A stretch of 15,538 nucleotides of DNA from JAOAGA01 sp964540515 (GTDB lineage Bacteria > CALINM01): assembly GCA_964540515.1 (NCBI GenBank), contig CAZIMS010000016.1, positions 1 through 15,538 of the forward strand, in the 5' to 3' direction. The notes below the pieces were generated by a model. That model was not told the origin of the DNA. It saw only the letters and a program-made list of their open reading frames with translations, and searched no databases. Shown in pieces: positions 1 to 7,899 of the stretch. Both the position numbers and the translations under genes were made by a program. The first letter of the stretch is position 1, and every line of letters starts with the position of its first letter.

Positions 1-72
1 TTCGGGCTGAACACCCTCAATCGAGGTGGGTCACCATGTGCCTGGTCAGGAAACACTGACGGAAGAGCACCG

Positions 73-101
73 TTGACATTCAGGGACTTGCCTCGTATAA
101 T
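73..101 (+). promoter_or_regulatory. Perfect-consensus sigma-70 type promoter
   Basis: TTGACA at 73-78 and TATAAT at 96-101 are separated by exactly 17 bp, the full housekeeping-sigma consensus. Transcription would start near 108, about 67 nt before the ATG of the methyltransferase-like gene at 175. No other gene start lies between, so it should drive that gene. I see no clear operator around it. The match is direct; activity in this host is inferred. Confidence 0.75.
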
Positions 102-174
102 GGGCGGGCTGGGAAGCCTGCCTGCGGGGTAGGGCGATGGAGAACCAGCTCTGCCCGTCAACCGGCGATGCTCG

Positions 175-1014
175 ATGGCCGCGGAGCAAATCGCAGTGAA
201 GAGGGTCCGAGGATTACGTACTTGCCTCATGCCCACATTGAGGCTGGGGCCTGTGGAGGCGATCAGGGAGTCGACGATAAACCACATCGCGGAGCAGCTA
301 GAAGCCGCAGGGATCGCCACCCGCACTCTGGTCATTGATGTTAACGCGTTTCGAAGCTACCTGAATGGCGTCCAGTACCTCAAGAGGTGGCCCTGGTATT
401 TTCCGAATAACCTTGAAGAGAAAGCCCTTGAACACTACTTGGCTATTCACCTCCTTAAGCTGACGGTCGAGGATATTTTCGTGGATGTGGCCGCCGCGAC
501 CTCGCCGCTCGCTGAAATCGTTTCTGAGCAGGTCGGATGCGCTTCGTACTCCCAGGATCTGATTTACCCACCGGGTGTCAGAGGAAACAAGATCGGAGGC
601 GACGCCTGTGCCTTGCCAGTACCCGATGGGTTCTTTACGGCAGCTGCACTGACCTGTTCGCTCGAGCACTTCGAGGGCACGGCCGATATGCGACTGTTTG
701 GAGAGCTCGGGAGGGTTTTACGAAGAGGATCCAGGGTGGTCATCGTACCGCTTTACCTGAACCACTATGAAGCGATTCAGACAGACCCGGGGTGTTACTC
801 CGATCGATTGGCCGTGGATGAGGGCGCCGTGGTTCACGTCGCTCCGGGCTGGGGAAACAGGTTCGGCCGCTTCTATTCTGTGAGGAGCCTCCGGGAGCGC
901 ATATTGAGCAGCTTTGACGAGCTTTTCTTGTTCGAGATATACCGCGTGATGGGCTGGGACGCCATTGGTACGGGTATTTATGCTCGGTGGTTGCTACTGG
1001 CTCAAAGGCGGTAG
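175..1014 (+). CDS. Class I SAM-dependent methyltransferase-like protein
   Basis: This is a probable SAM-dependent methyltransferase of the class I (Methyltransf_11-like) fold, soluble, with no signal peptide or membrane segment. After about 95 residues of unrecognised N-terminal sequence, a degenerate motif I (FVDVAAATSP, residues 102-111) replaces the usual glycine-rich loop. GGDACALPVPDG (141-152) and CSLEHFEG (161-168) match the family pattern of an acidic/LP segment followed by an E-H dyad, and ELGRVLRRGSRVVIVPLYL (177-195) is the usual post-motif strand. The missing GxGxG makes SAM binding uncertain. ATG 175 has no clear ribosome-binding site, whereas GTG 196 (residue 8) follows GGAG at 183-186, so translation may start there. 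The gene is monocistronic behind the promoter at 73-101 and converges with the GT-C gene. A role in modifying glycan or lipid is inferred only from neighbours. Confidence 0.7.
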   Translation: MAAEQIAVKRVRGLRTCLMPTLRLGPVEAIRESTINHIAEQLEAAGIATRTLVIDVNAFRSYLNGVQYLKRWPWYFPNNLEEKALEHYLAIHLLKLTVEDIFVDVAAATSPLAEIVSEQVGCASYSQDLIYPPGVRGNKIGGDACALPVPDGFFTAAALTCSLEHFEGTADMRLFGELGRVLRRGSRVVIVPLYLNHYEAIQTDPGCYSDRLAVDEGAVVHVAPGWGNRFGRFYSVRSLRERILSSFDELFLFEIYRVMGWDAIGTGIYARWLLLAQRR

Positions 1015-1068
1015 GGCCATGGTCTCGGGGGCGGCGCGCATTACCGGCTGCGCGAGGGATTCGGTTGC

Positions 1069-3504
1069 CTATTTAGATTGGGAGGTGACCGTCAGGCTGT
1101 GTAGAAGGAATGCTAGCAGGCGCGGATCTTGATTGATGCCAGCGTCAAGGGGACGGAAGGTTCTGGCAGGCTGCACCAGGAGTTCGACAACAGCCGCCGG
1201 GGCACACGGGAGCTCCGAGGAGACTTTGAATTGACCAGGTAAGCGGATTTCTTCAGTTCGCGGGGGCTCATCACCGCAGCGCAGCGTGAGGACCTGCGGT
1301 GTAATGTTCGCCCAAGCGGGCACCTCGCCGAGAATTGTGACATTGATAACCCCCGCGCCCCCCGTGAGCAGGGCGAGGCGGATGCCGGTCTCGCTGACCC
1401 ACCCATCGGCCCAAACCCCCTTGAGCAAATTGAGGTCGCTCGGATTATCGGGTCGCATCGAAGCGGGCAGCCGAACGGGCCCGCTCGTGGTTGTACCCCC
1501 AGCCTGCGCCGCAGGAGTCGCTTCATTGCCGATTCTCCAGCCCTCTTGCGGAGACCACGCACCTGTAAATCCCGTGACCAGCCCCAGACTTTCGAACATG
1601 ACAGGCTTACCTAATTCATGCCATCTGCCTCCGCGGTAGCCCCTCGCAGTGTGGTCGGTGTAGATCACGGCGCACACATTCACGGGCCTCTGGGCGTACC
1701 ACCCGTGGAAGCGCGCGTCCCCGGCGAGGTAGACCGCCTTGATTGGGCCGAGGCCGATGTTGAGTCGGTGCAGGAGCGGATAGATTTCGCACGCACTTCC
1801 CACGTCGAGCGCGACCTGGCGGCACTCCGTTTTCTTCAGCGCGCGCGTGACGAGCTCCACATCTTTTGCGTGGGGATAAAGCTGATCCCGCGAAACGCCA
1901 AAAAGCGTCCCACCGCTCGTGACCAGTGGCCGAATTTCATTACCGACGGCGTAAGGAACCGAGCACATCAGCAGCAGAACGACCACAGCGAGCGTCCCAC
2001 GGCGTCCGAGCGTACGCTCGGCGGCGCAGCCGACAAAGCAGGCTAGCAGCATAAAAAAAGGTGCGTGAAGCCGAGAATGCCAGGGCTGCCACCGGAACAC
2101 ACCGCAAAAGACCACGAACGATACCACCGCTGCAAGGAAAAGGCCGAGGACGGCCCCGGAACCCCTGTCTCGTCGTACCACGAGGGTCCCCACCAGGCCG
2201 ACCGCCATCAGCAAATGAAGGGGGTTGCCCGCCAAGGCTTCATGCATGCGAAACGCAGGTTCAGAAAACTTGGTCTCAGTCCAAGTTATACGAGGATCTT
2301 GAGGATCGACGCCTAAGATTTTCACAAGTTTTGAAGCACTGTGGTAGGCCAGGCGGTTTAATTCTGGCACTGGTGTAGTGGCGTGCAGTGTAAGATTTCG
2401 CAGTACGTTTGCAATCACGAGGCGCGGCGAGAACCCATCGTTGGCGAACTTGTAAAAATCTCCACACATGGCAGAGGCGCAACCTAAGGGGGAGCCGAAT
2501 GTCCGTTCGTTGCGCAGGTAATGTGGTACCGACAGGCTTAGAGCAATGAATACGACCAGTGGGATAGCGCGCAAAGGACTGAGCACGCAATTTTTTCTCC
2601 CGTCGTGTTGGCCCCACCCGAGCCCCGAACCACGGCGGAAATAGACGGAGCCGACGACAACGGGGACGCACAGGAGCCATATGTACGCTGTGGCCTTGGT
2701 GAGGATAGCCAGGCCGCCCGCCAGGCCGAGATAGACTGCATGGTTTGCTCGCTTCGTCCTGACGTAACGAAGCGCAAAATACAGTGCAACGAGCGTCCAG
2801 AAGGCTACGGTGAGGTCGTTCTTCGTTCCGGAGGCCGTCAGGATCGCTTGCGGTAAAGTCAGTGCGAAGGCTGCGGCCGTGAGCTGCTCGAGCCTACCAG
2901 CGCCTAGCTCAGCAGTTACGCAGACAGCGGCGATGCCACTGCCCACGTACGAGGCAAAGTGGACCAGATTCACGAAGCGATCGCCCGGCGTGAGAGCGTA
3001 AAGGTGCAGCGCTGCCTGCTCCGCCCAAGGAGGCTGGAAAAGTTGCTGGTGGTTTGTTGTCGGGTAATGGGCGACTTGGCGGTTCTGTAGCCAAAAAAGG
3101 ACTCGGGGCATGTGATAGCGATGTACGTCGACGGGGCCAGGTGGGCTGAGGACTGCGGCAATACCGACGCTGAGGACTAGGGCAGTTAATCCCGTCAGAT
3201 AAGGTCTGAGGTATCCGGTCGTGAGTAGCCCTGCGCGGCTGCGCCGATGGGGGCTGGGGTACCCGCCTTGCCAGCGTGTCCGGAGGGTAGAGAACAGGAA
3301 GCCAAGACTGCCTAGGGACCAGGCAAAGGCAATCCACAGCGGACTGAGAGCCCGAACCAGGCTAAGCAGCTCGACGATGATCACCGAGGCCGTTCCCCAA
3401 GTCACTGCGGCGCGCAACAGGGCGGCAGCCTTACCATCGGGGTGGATGCGATATGCTCGCCACGCCGTGATCGCGAAGAAAACTAAGGGTAGGATTGCGG
3501 CCAT
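1069..3504 (-). CDS. GT-C (GT39/ArnT-like) multi-pass membrane glycosyltransferase with C-terminal beta domain
   Basis: This 811-residue integral membrane protein has roughly ten to twelve hydrophobic segments up to about residue 515, then a large polar region likely outside the cytoplasmic membrane. The first long loop has PVDVHRYHMPRVLFWLQ (124-140) with an acidic residue at D126, the place where GT-C enzymes using polyprenyl-phosphate sugars keep their catalytic Asp. A KNDLTVAFW-type segment follows, as is common in GT39-like families. The predicted role is transfer of a lipid-linked sugar to a glycan or protein on the outer face; donor and acceptor are unknown. Residues 698-811 form a beta-rich module starting WADGWV and ending near DPRLLAF, resembling the tail of the GT2 protein at 7896-9224. 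The start is well supported: GGAGGG precedes the ATG by 8 nt. The gene stands alone, convergent with the upstream methyltransferase gene, with the IS remnant behind its start. Confidence 0.8.
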   Translation of the reverse strand: MAAILPLVFFAITAWRAYRIHPDGKAAALLRAAVTWGTASVIIVELLSLVRALSPLWIAFAWSLGSLGFLFSTLRTRWQGGYPSPHRRSRAGLLTTGYLRPYLTGLTALVLSVGIAAVLSPPGPVDVHRYHMPRVLFWLQNRQVAHYPTTNHQQLFQPPWAEQAALHLYALTPGDRFVNLVHFASYVGSGIAAVCVTAELGAGRLEQLTAAAFALTLPQAILTASGTKNDLTVAFWTLVALYFALRYVRTKRANHAVYLGLAGGLAILTKATAYIWLLCVPVVVGSVYFRRGSGLGWGQHDGRKNCVLSPLRAIPLVVFIALSLSVPHYLRNERTFGSPLGCASAMCGDFYKFANDGFSPRLVIANVLRNLTLHATTPVPELNRLAYHSASKLVKILGVDPQDPRITWTETKFSEPAFRMHEALAGNPLHLLMAVGLVGTLVVRRDRGSGAVLGLFLAAVVSFVVFCGVFRWQPWHSRLHAPFFMLLACFVGCAAERTLGRRGTLAVVVLLLMCSVPYAVGNEIRPLVTSGGTLFGVSRDQLYPHAKDVELVTRALKKTECRQVALDVGSACEIYPLLHRLNIGLGPIKAVYLAGDARFHGWYAQRPVNVCAVIYTDHTARGYRGGRWHELGKPVMFESLGLVTGFTGAWSPQEGWRIGNEATPAAQAGGTTTSGPVRLPASMRPDNPSDLNLLKGVWADGWVSETGIRLALLTGGAGVINVTILGEVPAWANITPQVLTLRCGDEPPRTEEIRLPGQFKVSSELPCAPAAVVELLVQPARTFRPLDAGINQDPRLLAFLLHSLTVTSQSK

Positions 3505-3730
3505 GGCAACTGCCCTCCGAACAGGGTGTCCCTTCGCCGATGTCGCTGACGGACGTTCGTGCAGACGGTACCCACATCTTGGCGCCTGTTTGGGAACTCT
3601 CTACATGGATGGGACGCTTTTCAAACACCGGATTCGTTACGCGGCACGCCCAGGATTGGGGCCAGGAGCTTCTCGTGTCGAACCCACGATTCTACATCGA
3701 ACAACAATAGAACGACAAGGTCGCAGTGAG

Positions 3731-3753
3731 GTGGCCCCCAAAGTTTAGACAGT
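3731..3753 (+). repeat. IS terminal inverted repeat (orfB side)
   Basis: This 23-bp end begins GTGGCCCCCAAAG and finishes TTTAGACAGT. It matches the reverse complement of 5130-5152 with four mismatches (positions 5, 10, 12 and 17). Confidence 0.85.
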
Positions 3754-3954
3754 TTTTGCCCGATCCTTAAGTGGGTCGCGGCGGGTTCGGAGGGCGGCAT
3801 TGCGGCCGCCCCATCAGTCCGGGCCTCAGGAGGCGCTCGGGTCGCATCCCTGCGTCGCCCTGTCTTCCTGCGAGGCTCTTCCAGTGTACGGCAGTCCAGC
3901 TGATTCTCAAACATCGAACCAGCCAGTCTGGCCGAAAGCGATAAATCCCGGGCT

Positions 3955-3971
3955 TTGGGGCGGAGCCCCAA
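3955..3971 (-). terminator. Hairpin just after transposase orfB
   Basis: A perfect 7-bp stem, TTGGGGC (3955-3961) with GCCCCAA (3965-3971), closes a 3-nt loop only a few bases beyond the orfB stop at 3974-3976 on the minus strand. There is no U-tract, so it could be a weak terminator or a structure that shields the element from transcription. Confidence 0.4.
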
Positions 3972-3973
3972 TC

Positions 3974-4824
3974 TCAGACCTGAGCCATGAGCGCCGCCGA
4001 CAGGCCGAACACTTCGGCCGGCGTCCGATAGGCCAGCGCCTGATGCGGCCGGCTGTGGTTGTAGAACGGAAGTAGCCATCCAGAGCCGTCCACAGTTGCC
4101 GCCCGTCGGCGAAATCGCCCGGATAAATCAGCTCGTACTTCACCGAGCGCCACAGCCGCTCGATGGAGACGTTGTCCAGCCAGCGGCCGCGGCCGTCCAT
4201 GCTGATCTGGATCTGGTGCTGCCGCGGCGTGGCGGTGAACTCCATTGCGGTGAACTGCGCCCCCTGATCGCTGTTGAAGATATCCGGCCGGCCCAGCCCC
4301 AGAGCGGCTTCGAGCGCCTCCCGGCAGAAGTCCGCCTCCAGCGTCGCCGACAGCGCCCAGCTCAGCACGTACCGGCTGAACCAGTCCATCACCGCCACCA
4401 GATAGAGGAAGCCCCGCCGCATCGGCACATAGGTGATGTCGCTCGACCGGACCTGATTCGGCCGCTCGATAACCAGGTCCCGCAGCAGGTATGGATGGAT
4501 CTCCTGGCCCGGGCCCGGCTGGCTGAGCCGCGGCTTGGGATACAGCGCCTCGATGCCTGCGATCCGCATCAGCCGCACGACGCGCTTGCGGTTCACCCCG
4601 CACAGCTGGGCCAACCGCCGGCTCCCCAAGAATGGGTGCTCGAGATACAGCTCGTCCAACCGCCGCAACAGCGCCAGATTCTCTTCGCTGTCCGGCTGCG
4701 GCTGGTAGTAATAGCTGGAACGCGCCAGCCCCAACAGCTCGCACTGTCGCCCGATGCTCAATTGCGGATGCTGCGGATCGACCAATCGCCGCTTGTCCTC
4801 AACCGTGCCAGGCCATTCTTTTTT
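3974..4824 (-). pseudogene. IS3-family transposase orfB (DDE integrase), frameshifted
   Basis: This is the catalytic half of the transposase. Numbering from the ATG at 4785, it shows the HTH_21-like start (IGRQCELLGLARSSYYY), then the rve integrase core with D116 (SSDITYVPM), D173 (NSDQGAQFT) and E209 (DNVSIERLW). The last two are 35 residues apart, the exact DD(35)E spacing. The frame is open up to the A-run, to 4824. A single-base deletion near 4066-4069 (TTCCG where TTCCGG is expected) throws off the last ~33 residues. The expected ending (FYNHSRPHQALAYRTPAEVF, stop at 3974) continues in another frame. Without the shift it would be a full-length orfB, so the catalytic centre is intact and the tail is broken. 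Confidence 0.88.
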
Positions 4825-5108
4825 TTAAGAAGTCCAGCTCTACTTTCCGCTTCCCGATCTACTGGTACAGCGCGTCCTTCTCCGGGTCGGAGTCTGGTTG
4901 CGCTGCCCCGGCGCCAGCGAAGATCGACGGCAGCTGCTCCAGAGCCTGCTTCTTCCACACCGCCACACCAGACTCGGGTGCACGTCATAGGCCTTGGCGA
5001 TCTCGGCGGCCGTCCGCACGCCCCGAATCGCCTCCACCGCCACCTTCGCCTTCAGACTCGGCGAATACGTCTTTCGCGTTCTCGGCCTGGCTTCTCTGCA
5101 TTCTCCAT
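4799..5108 (-). pseudogene. IS3-family transposase orfA (helix-turn-helix), multiply broken
   Basis: orfA would supply the DNA-binding and leucine-zipper part of the transposase. The recognisable core is KTYSPSLKAKVAVEAIRG followed by the HTH segment AAEIAKAYDVHPSLV, and, after a shift, WKKQALEQLPSIFAG and GKRKVELDFLKK. I see three lesions. The natural ATG at 5108 (MENAEKPGRER) is out of frame with the core. There is a 2-nt insertion after HPSLV (CTGGTGTGGCGG where CTGGTGGCGG would keep frame). An amber codon (TAG) replaces the residue after ALYQ. The frame then ends at 4799-4801, just past the A-run. It cannot make a working protein as it stands. Confidence 0.82.
4819..4826 (-). promoter_or_regulatory. 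Poly-A slippery site at orfA/orfB junction
   Basis: Eight consecutive A on the minus strand sit where IS3-family elements use programmed -1 frameshifting to make the OrfAB transposase. With eight A, the shift from the LDFLKK frame into the orfB frame is +1 (or -2). Nine A would restore a -1 shift, so one A may have been lost during decay. Confidence 0.6.
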
Positions 5109-5129
5109 GCCGCAAACCCACTGATCCGG

Positions 5130-5152
5130 ACTGTCCAAACATCGGGGTCCAC
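5130..5152 (-). repeat. IS terminal inverted repeat (orfA side)
   Basis: Read on the minus strand, this end begins GTGGACCCCGATG and finishes TTTGGACAGT. It pairs with 3731-3753 at 19 of 23 positions and lies about 20 bp upstream of the orfA ATG. Confidence 0.85.
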
Positions 5153-5237
5153 TTCTCAGTTCTCGACAACGTGGGCCCGTCGCTTCCGGTATCTTGAAAA
5201 CGCCTGGACGGGTGGATTCGAGGAGTGGGAGCGGAGA

Positions 5238-5253
5238 GATCGGGCGCCCGATC
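5238..5253. promoter_or_regulatory. 16-bp perfect palindrome upstream of the GT4-GT2 operon
   Basis: GATCGGGCGCCCGATC is a perfect inverted repeat with no loop. Its centre (5245.5) is about 42 bp upstream of the transcription start that would follow from the TATAAT at 5276-5281. That fits an operator or activator site, but no regulator gene is nearby and a chance GC-rich palindrome is possible. Confidence 0.35.
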
Positions 5254-5275
5254 CGCGGGGCCGCTTCGGCGAGGT

Positions 5276-5281
5276 TATAAT
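5276..5281 (+). promoter_or_regulatory. Possible -10 box of the GT4-GT2 operon
   Basis: TATAAT is a perfect -10 hexamer about 125 nt before the preferred start at 5407. No -35-like hexamer lies 16-18 bp upstream, where the sequence is GC-rich. If real, the promoter would probably need an activator, perhaps at the palindrome 5238-5253. Confidence 0.3.
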
Positions 5282-5406
5282 CACACCGCGGGCCATTACA
5301 GATGTGTGAAGCCGAACGGAGCGGGCGTGAAAGGCTAAACGACACTGCGGCGTCGTATGAGTCGAGCATGGGGCGTCCCGAAGTGGGCGTACCAGAGGAG
5401 TTGGGC

Positions 5407-7899
5407 TTGTGCTCCGTACTGATCATCAACAAGGATCTGCCCCGCTTCCCGGGAGGGATTGCTATTGAGTTCCTGAATACCATTGGCCTAGCTGAACGAG
5501 GGACGGCGGTCGGACTAGTGTCCATGGCACACACGGCCGGCGATCTGGAAGCCGCTCGGAGGTTGCGTGAACGAGGGGTCGAGCTATACCTTTGGGAGAG
5601 TCCGGCGCTGCAAGCTAGCGGCCTGAGAGCTGGACGGAGGCGCTTGCCCGAACGCCTCCACTGGGGTTGGCAGCACGCAGCGATAAGGGCACGAGCTGCC
5701 CTCCGAGGTATGCCTGTTGAGGTCGCCTGGGCTGATCTGGAGTTTCGAAATCTCGCGGATCCACTGTTACAAGCCTTGGAATCACGACGATGGGATCTTC
5801 TGGTAGTCGTACAGACCAGCCAGGCGAGAGCGGTTGATTGTGTACCGAAATTTCCTGCGGTGGCCCTAGTGGTTCATGACATCCGGTCGCTACTATTTGA
5901 ACGCCGCGCTTGCGCCCAGCGGCATATACGAAATCGGTGGAAGCGGGAAGCAGCGAGATATTACCGCTTTGAGCAGGAGTACAGTCGCAAGTTCGACTTG
6001 CTGGTCGCGGTTTCCGAACATGATGTGGCATGGGTGAAGGAACACTATGGGGTGGATCATGTGATCGCCCTACCTTTGCCGGTGGACGTCGACTACTTCA
6101 CACCGACCGCGGAGGAGCCGGAGCAGGGCAATGTGATCCTTTTTACGGGGCTAATGAACCACCCGCCCAATGTGGACGCTGCCGTCTTCTTCGCGTGGGA
6201 AGTCTTTCCCCGGATTCGCAGGAGTGTCCCAGGAGCGGAATTCTGGGTGGTGGGTCGCAATCCTGCGCCGGAGGTTCAATCCCTCGCCGAATTAAGCGGC
6301 GTCAAGGTGACCGGCGCAGTGCCTGACACAAGACCCTATTTCGCCGCCGCCAGCGTCGTCGTGGTTCCGCTCCGATTTGCCTCGGGGGCGCGATACAAGA
6401 TCCTGGAGGCTTGGGCGATGAACAAATGTGTCGTGACCACACGGCTTGGAGCGGAGGGCCTCGAGGGCGAGCATGGCAAGAACATCTACCTCGCCGACGA
6501 TGCAGAGACCATGGCTGACACGATAATTCGTCTCCTACGAGAGCCGGAGCTGAGAAGCCGTGTCAGCAAAGCCGGCAGGCACATCGTTGTAAGGCGCCAT
6601 TCGTGGCAGCAGGTGGCGGCTGCGTATCACAAGGAACTGGATGCAGGGTTGAGACGGGTTGGACGGTCAAACCCTCCCATGCGAGTGTGTTTCGACCTTC
6701 GTTGGATGGTGCCGGGACTAGCGGGTGGCGTGGAGAATCTTGCCCGCTGCTTCTTGCGAGAGCTGATCCAGCTGGACGGATGGAACCGGTACACGTTGCT
6801 CGTCCCGGCTCGCTGCCTGTACGACTTTGACGTTCGATCACGCCCTAATTTTCATTTGATGTCGACCGACTCGTTGTCGGCCCTGACGGACAAGTGGCTG
6901 TGGGGGGTGCGCAGGTGGTGGCACAAGACGTTGCGGCTCGATCATTGGGAATCCACCGCCGTGAGAAGACTTCGCTTCCTTAGGAGCCTAGAAGCGGATC
7001 TGGTGTACTCGTTCCCGGGCTACATTTTCCCCGACGTGCTTCCGCTCCGCCACGTCGTGCAGATCCCCGATATCCAACACGAGTTCTATCCGCAGTTCTT
7101 TTCCGCTGCCGCCTTAGAAGAAAGGCGAAGGCTTTTCGCGGCCGCGGTGCGGCGTGCGGATCACATCTGCACGATCTCCGACTTCAGTCGAAAGACGATC
7201 ATCAATAAGCTGGGTGTTTCGCCAGAAAAGATCACCGCCATCCCGCTGGCGGCGGAACCGATTTTTCAGCCGCAACCTCGTCCTGAGGATTCTGAAGTGC
7301 TCCGGAGGTATCACCTGGAGTCAGGCCGATTCCTGCTCTTCCCGGGTCACACCTGGTGGCACAAAAATCACAAGACGGCGATTTCGGCGCTAAAGATACT
7401 CAAAACTAAGTATGGCGTCACGCTCCCGCTGGTGTGCACCGGGGCTGCCCGGGAGGCTCACGGTGCGCTGTGCAAGCAGATAGATGAGGAAGGGCTCCAA
7501 TCTCAGGTCTTGTTCTTGGGGTATTGCCCTAGGGACGAGATGCCCGTCCTGTACAGGCAAGCCGCCTGCCTAGTCTTCCCGTCCTTGTTCGAAGGCTTTG
7601 GCATGCCGGTTTTGGAAGCGATGGCAAGCGGCTGTCCTGTCGTGTGCAGCGACACATCCAGTTTGCCCGAGGTAGCCGGGGATGCTGCGCTCTTTGTGGC
7701 CGCCTTAGACGCTGAAGGGTTGGCAGATGCGATCCGGAGGGTACTGACTGAGGAATACTTGCGCGACGAACTGCGCAAGCGCGGCCTAGCTCGGGCGCGG
7801 ATTTTTTCGTGGCGAAGGTTCGCTTTGGAGACACTGGCGGTCCTGTATGCCGTTCACCGCCGGACGTACCGGATTCCAAACCCGGAGGGTGGAACATGA
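5407..7899 (+). CDS. Tandem GT4-GT4 glycosyltransferase fusion
   Basis: Two complete GT-B glycosyltransferases of family GT4 are fused in one chain; both should use nucleotide sugars in the cytoplasm. Counting from the first upstream ATG at 5302, unit 1 covers about residues 36-450: CSVLIINKDLPRFPGG at the N-terminus, VSEHDVAWVKEHYGV in the middle, and a variant donor motif ASGARYKILEA (360-370) that lacks the first Glu of E-x7-E. Unit 2 covers about 460-855, starting MRVCFDLRWMVPGLAGGVEN, with TISDFSRK and a canonical E-x7-E (E764 and E772 in FEGFGMPVLE). No stop or ribosome-binding site separates them. I prefer TTG 5407 as the start: AGAGGAG lies 6 nt upstream and it opens directly onto the first beta strand. 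ATG 5302 and ATG 5368 remain possible but lack good sites. The stop overlaps the next start as ATGA. Confidence 0.85.
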   Translation: MCSVLIINKDLPRFPGGIAIEFLNTIGLAERGTAVGLVSMAHTAGDLEAARRLRERGVELYLWESPALQASGLRAGRRRLPERLHWGWQHAAIRARAALRGMPVEVAWADLEFRNLADPLLQALESRRWDLLVVVQTSQARAVDCVPKFPAVALVVHDIRSLLFERRACAQRHIRNRWKREAARYYRFEQEYSRKFDLLVAVSEHDVAWVKEHYGVDHVIALPLPVDVDYFTPTAEEPEQGNVILFTGLMNHPPNVDAAVFFAWEVFPRIRRSVPGAEFWVVGRNPAPEVQSLAELSGVKVTGAVPDTRPYFAAASVVVVPLRFASGARYKILEAWAMNKCVVTTRLGAEGLEGEHGKNIYLADDAETMADTIIRLLREPELRSRVSKAGRHIVVRRHSWQQVAAAYHKELDAGLRRVGRSNPPMRVCFDLRWMVPGLAGGVENLARCFLRELIQLDGWNRYTLLVPARCLYDFDVRSRPNFHLMSTDSLSALTDKWLWGVRRWWHKTLRLDHWESTAVRRLRFLRSLEADLVYSFPGYIFPDVLPLRHVVQIPDIQHEFYPQFFSAAALEERRRLFAAAVRRADHICTISDFSRKTIINKLGVSPEKITAIPLAAEPIFQPQPRPEDSEVLRRYHLESGRFLLFPGHTWWHKNHKTAISALKILKTKYGVTLPLVCTGAAREAHGALCKQIDEEGLQSQVLFLGYCPRDEMPVLYRQAACLVFPSLFEGFGMPVLEAMASGCPVVCSDTSSLPEVAGDAALFVAALDAEGLADAIRRVLTEEYLRDELRKRGLARARIFSWRRFALETLAVLYAVHRRTYRIPNPEGGT

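Larger units (their letters stand above)
3731..5152 (-). mobile_element. Decayed IS3-family insertion sequence
   Basis: The element is bounded by inverted repeats at 3731-3753 and 5130-5152 that match at 19 of 23 positions. Inside are orfA (helix-turn-helix) and orfB (DDE integrase) on the minus strand, with a run of eight A at their junction, the IS3-family layout. The length is about 1.42 kb, typical for the family. Both reading frames are broken, so it is a non-autonomous fossil. No convincing target duplication is visible: CAGT occurs at 3724-3727 and 5157-5160, but these do not give ends of equal length. An unusual ~220 bp of apparently non-coding DNA separates the end of orfB from the left repeat. 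The element separates the GT-C gene from the GT4-GT2 operon. Confidence 0.88.

Noticed and set aside
45..60. Short hairpin GTCAG-GAAACA-CTGAC
   Set aside because: The stem is only 5 bp, with no U-tract and no gene end visible upstream, so it is not enough to call a terminator.
3505..3730. Promoter for the GT-C gene in the 226 bp before its start
   Set aside because: TTGAAA and TAGAGA occur on the minus strand but only 15 bp apart; not convincing. Apart from the ribosome-binding site I see nothing in this stretch.
4096..5124. Open 342-codon frame on the plus strand across the IS
   Set aside because: It is the antisense shadow of transposase orfA/orfB; its composition is Pro/Gln/Arg-rich with no domain, and the minus-strand DDE motifs explain the region.
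3724..5160. CAGT flanking both ends of the IS as a target duplication
   Set aside because: Using it gives terminal repeats of unequal length before the aligned GTGG core; a 4-bp match this close is easily chance.
6679..6681. ATG as start of a separate second GT4 gene
   Set aside because: There is no stop before it and no Shine-Dalgarno (CCCTCCC precedes), so a fusion protein is the simpler reading.
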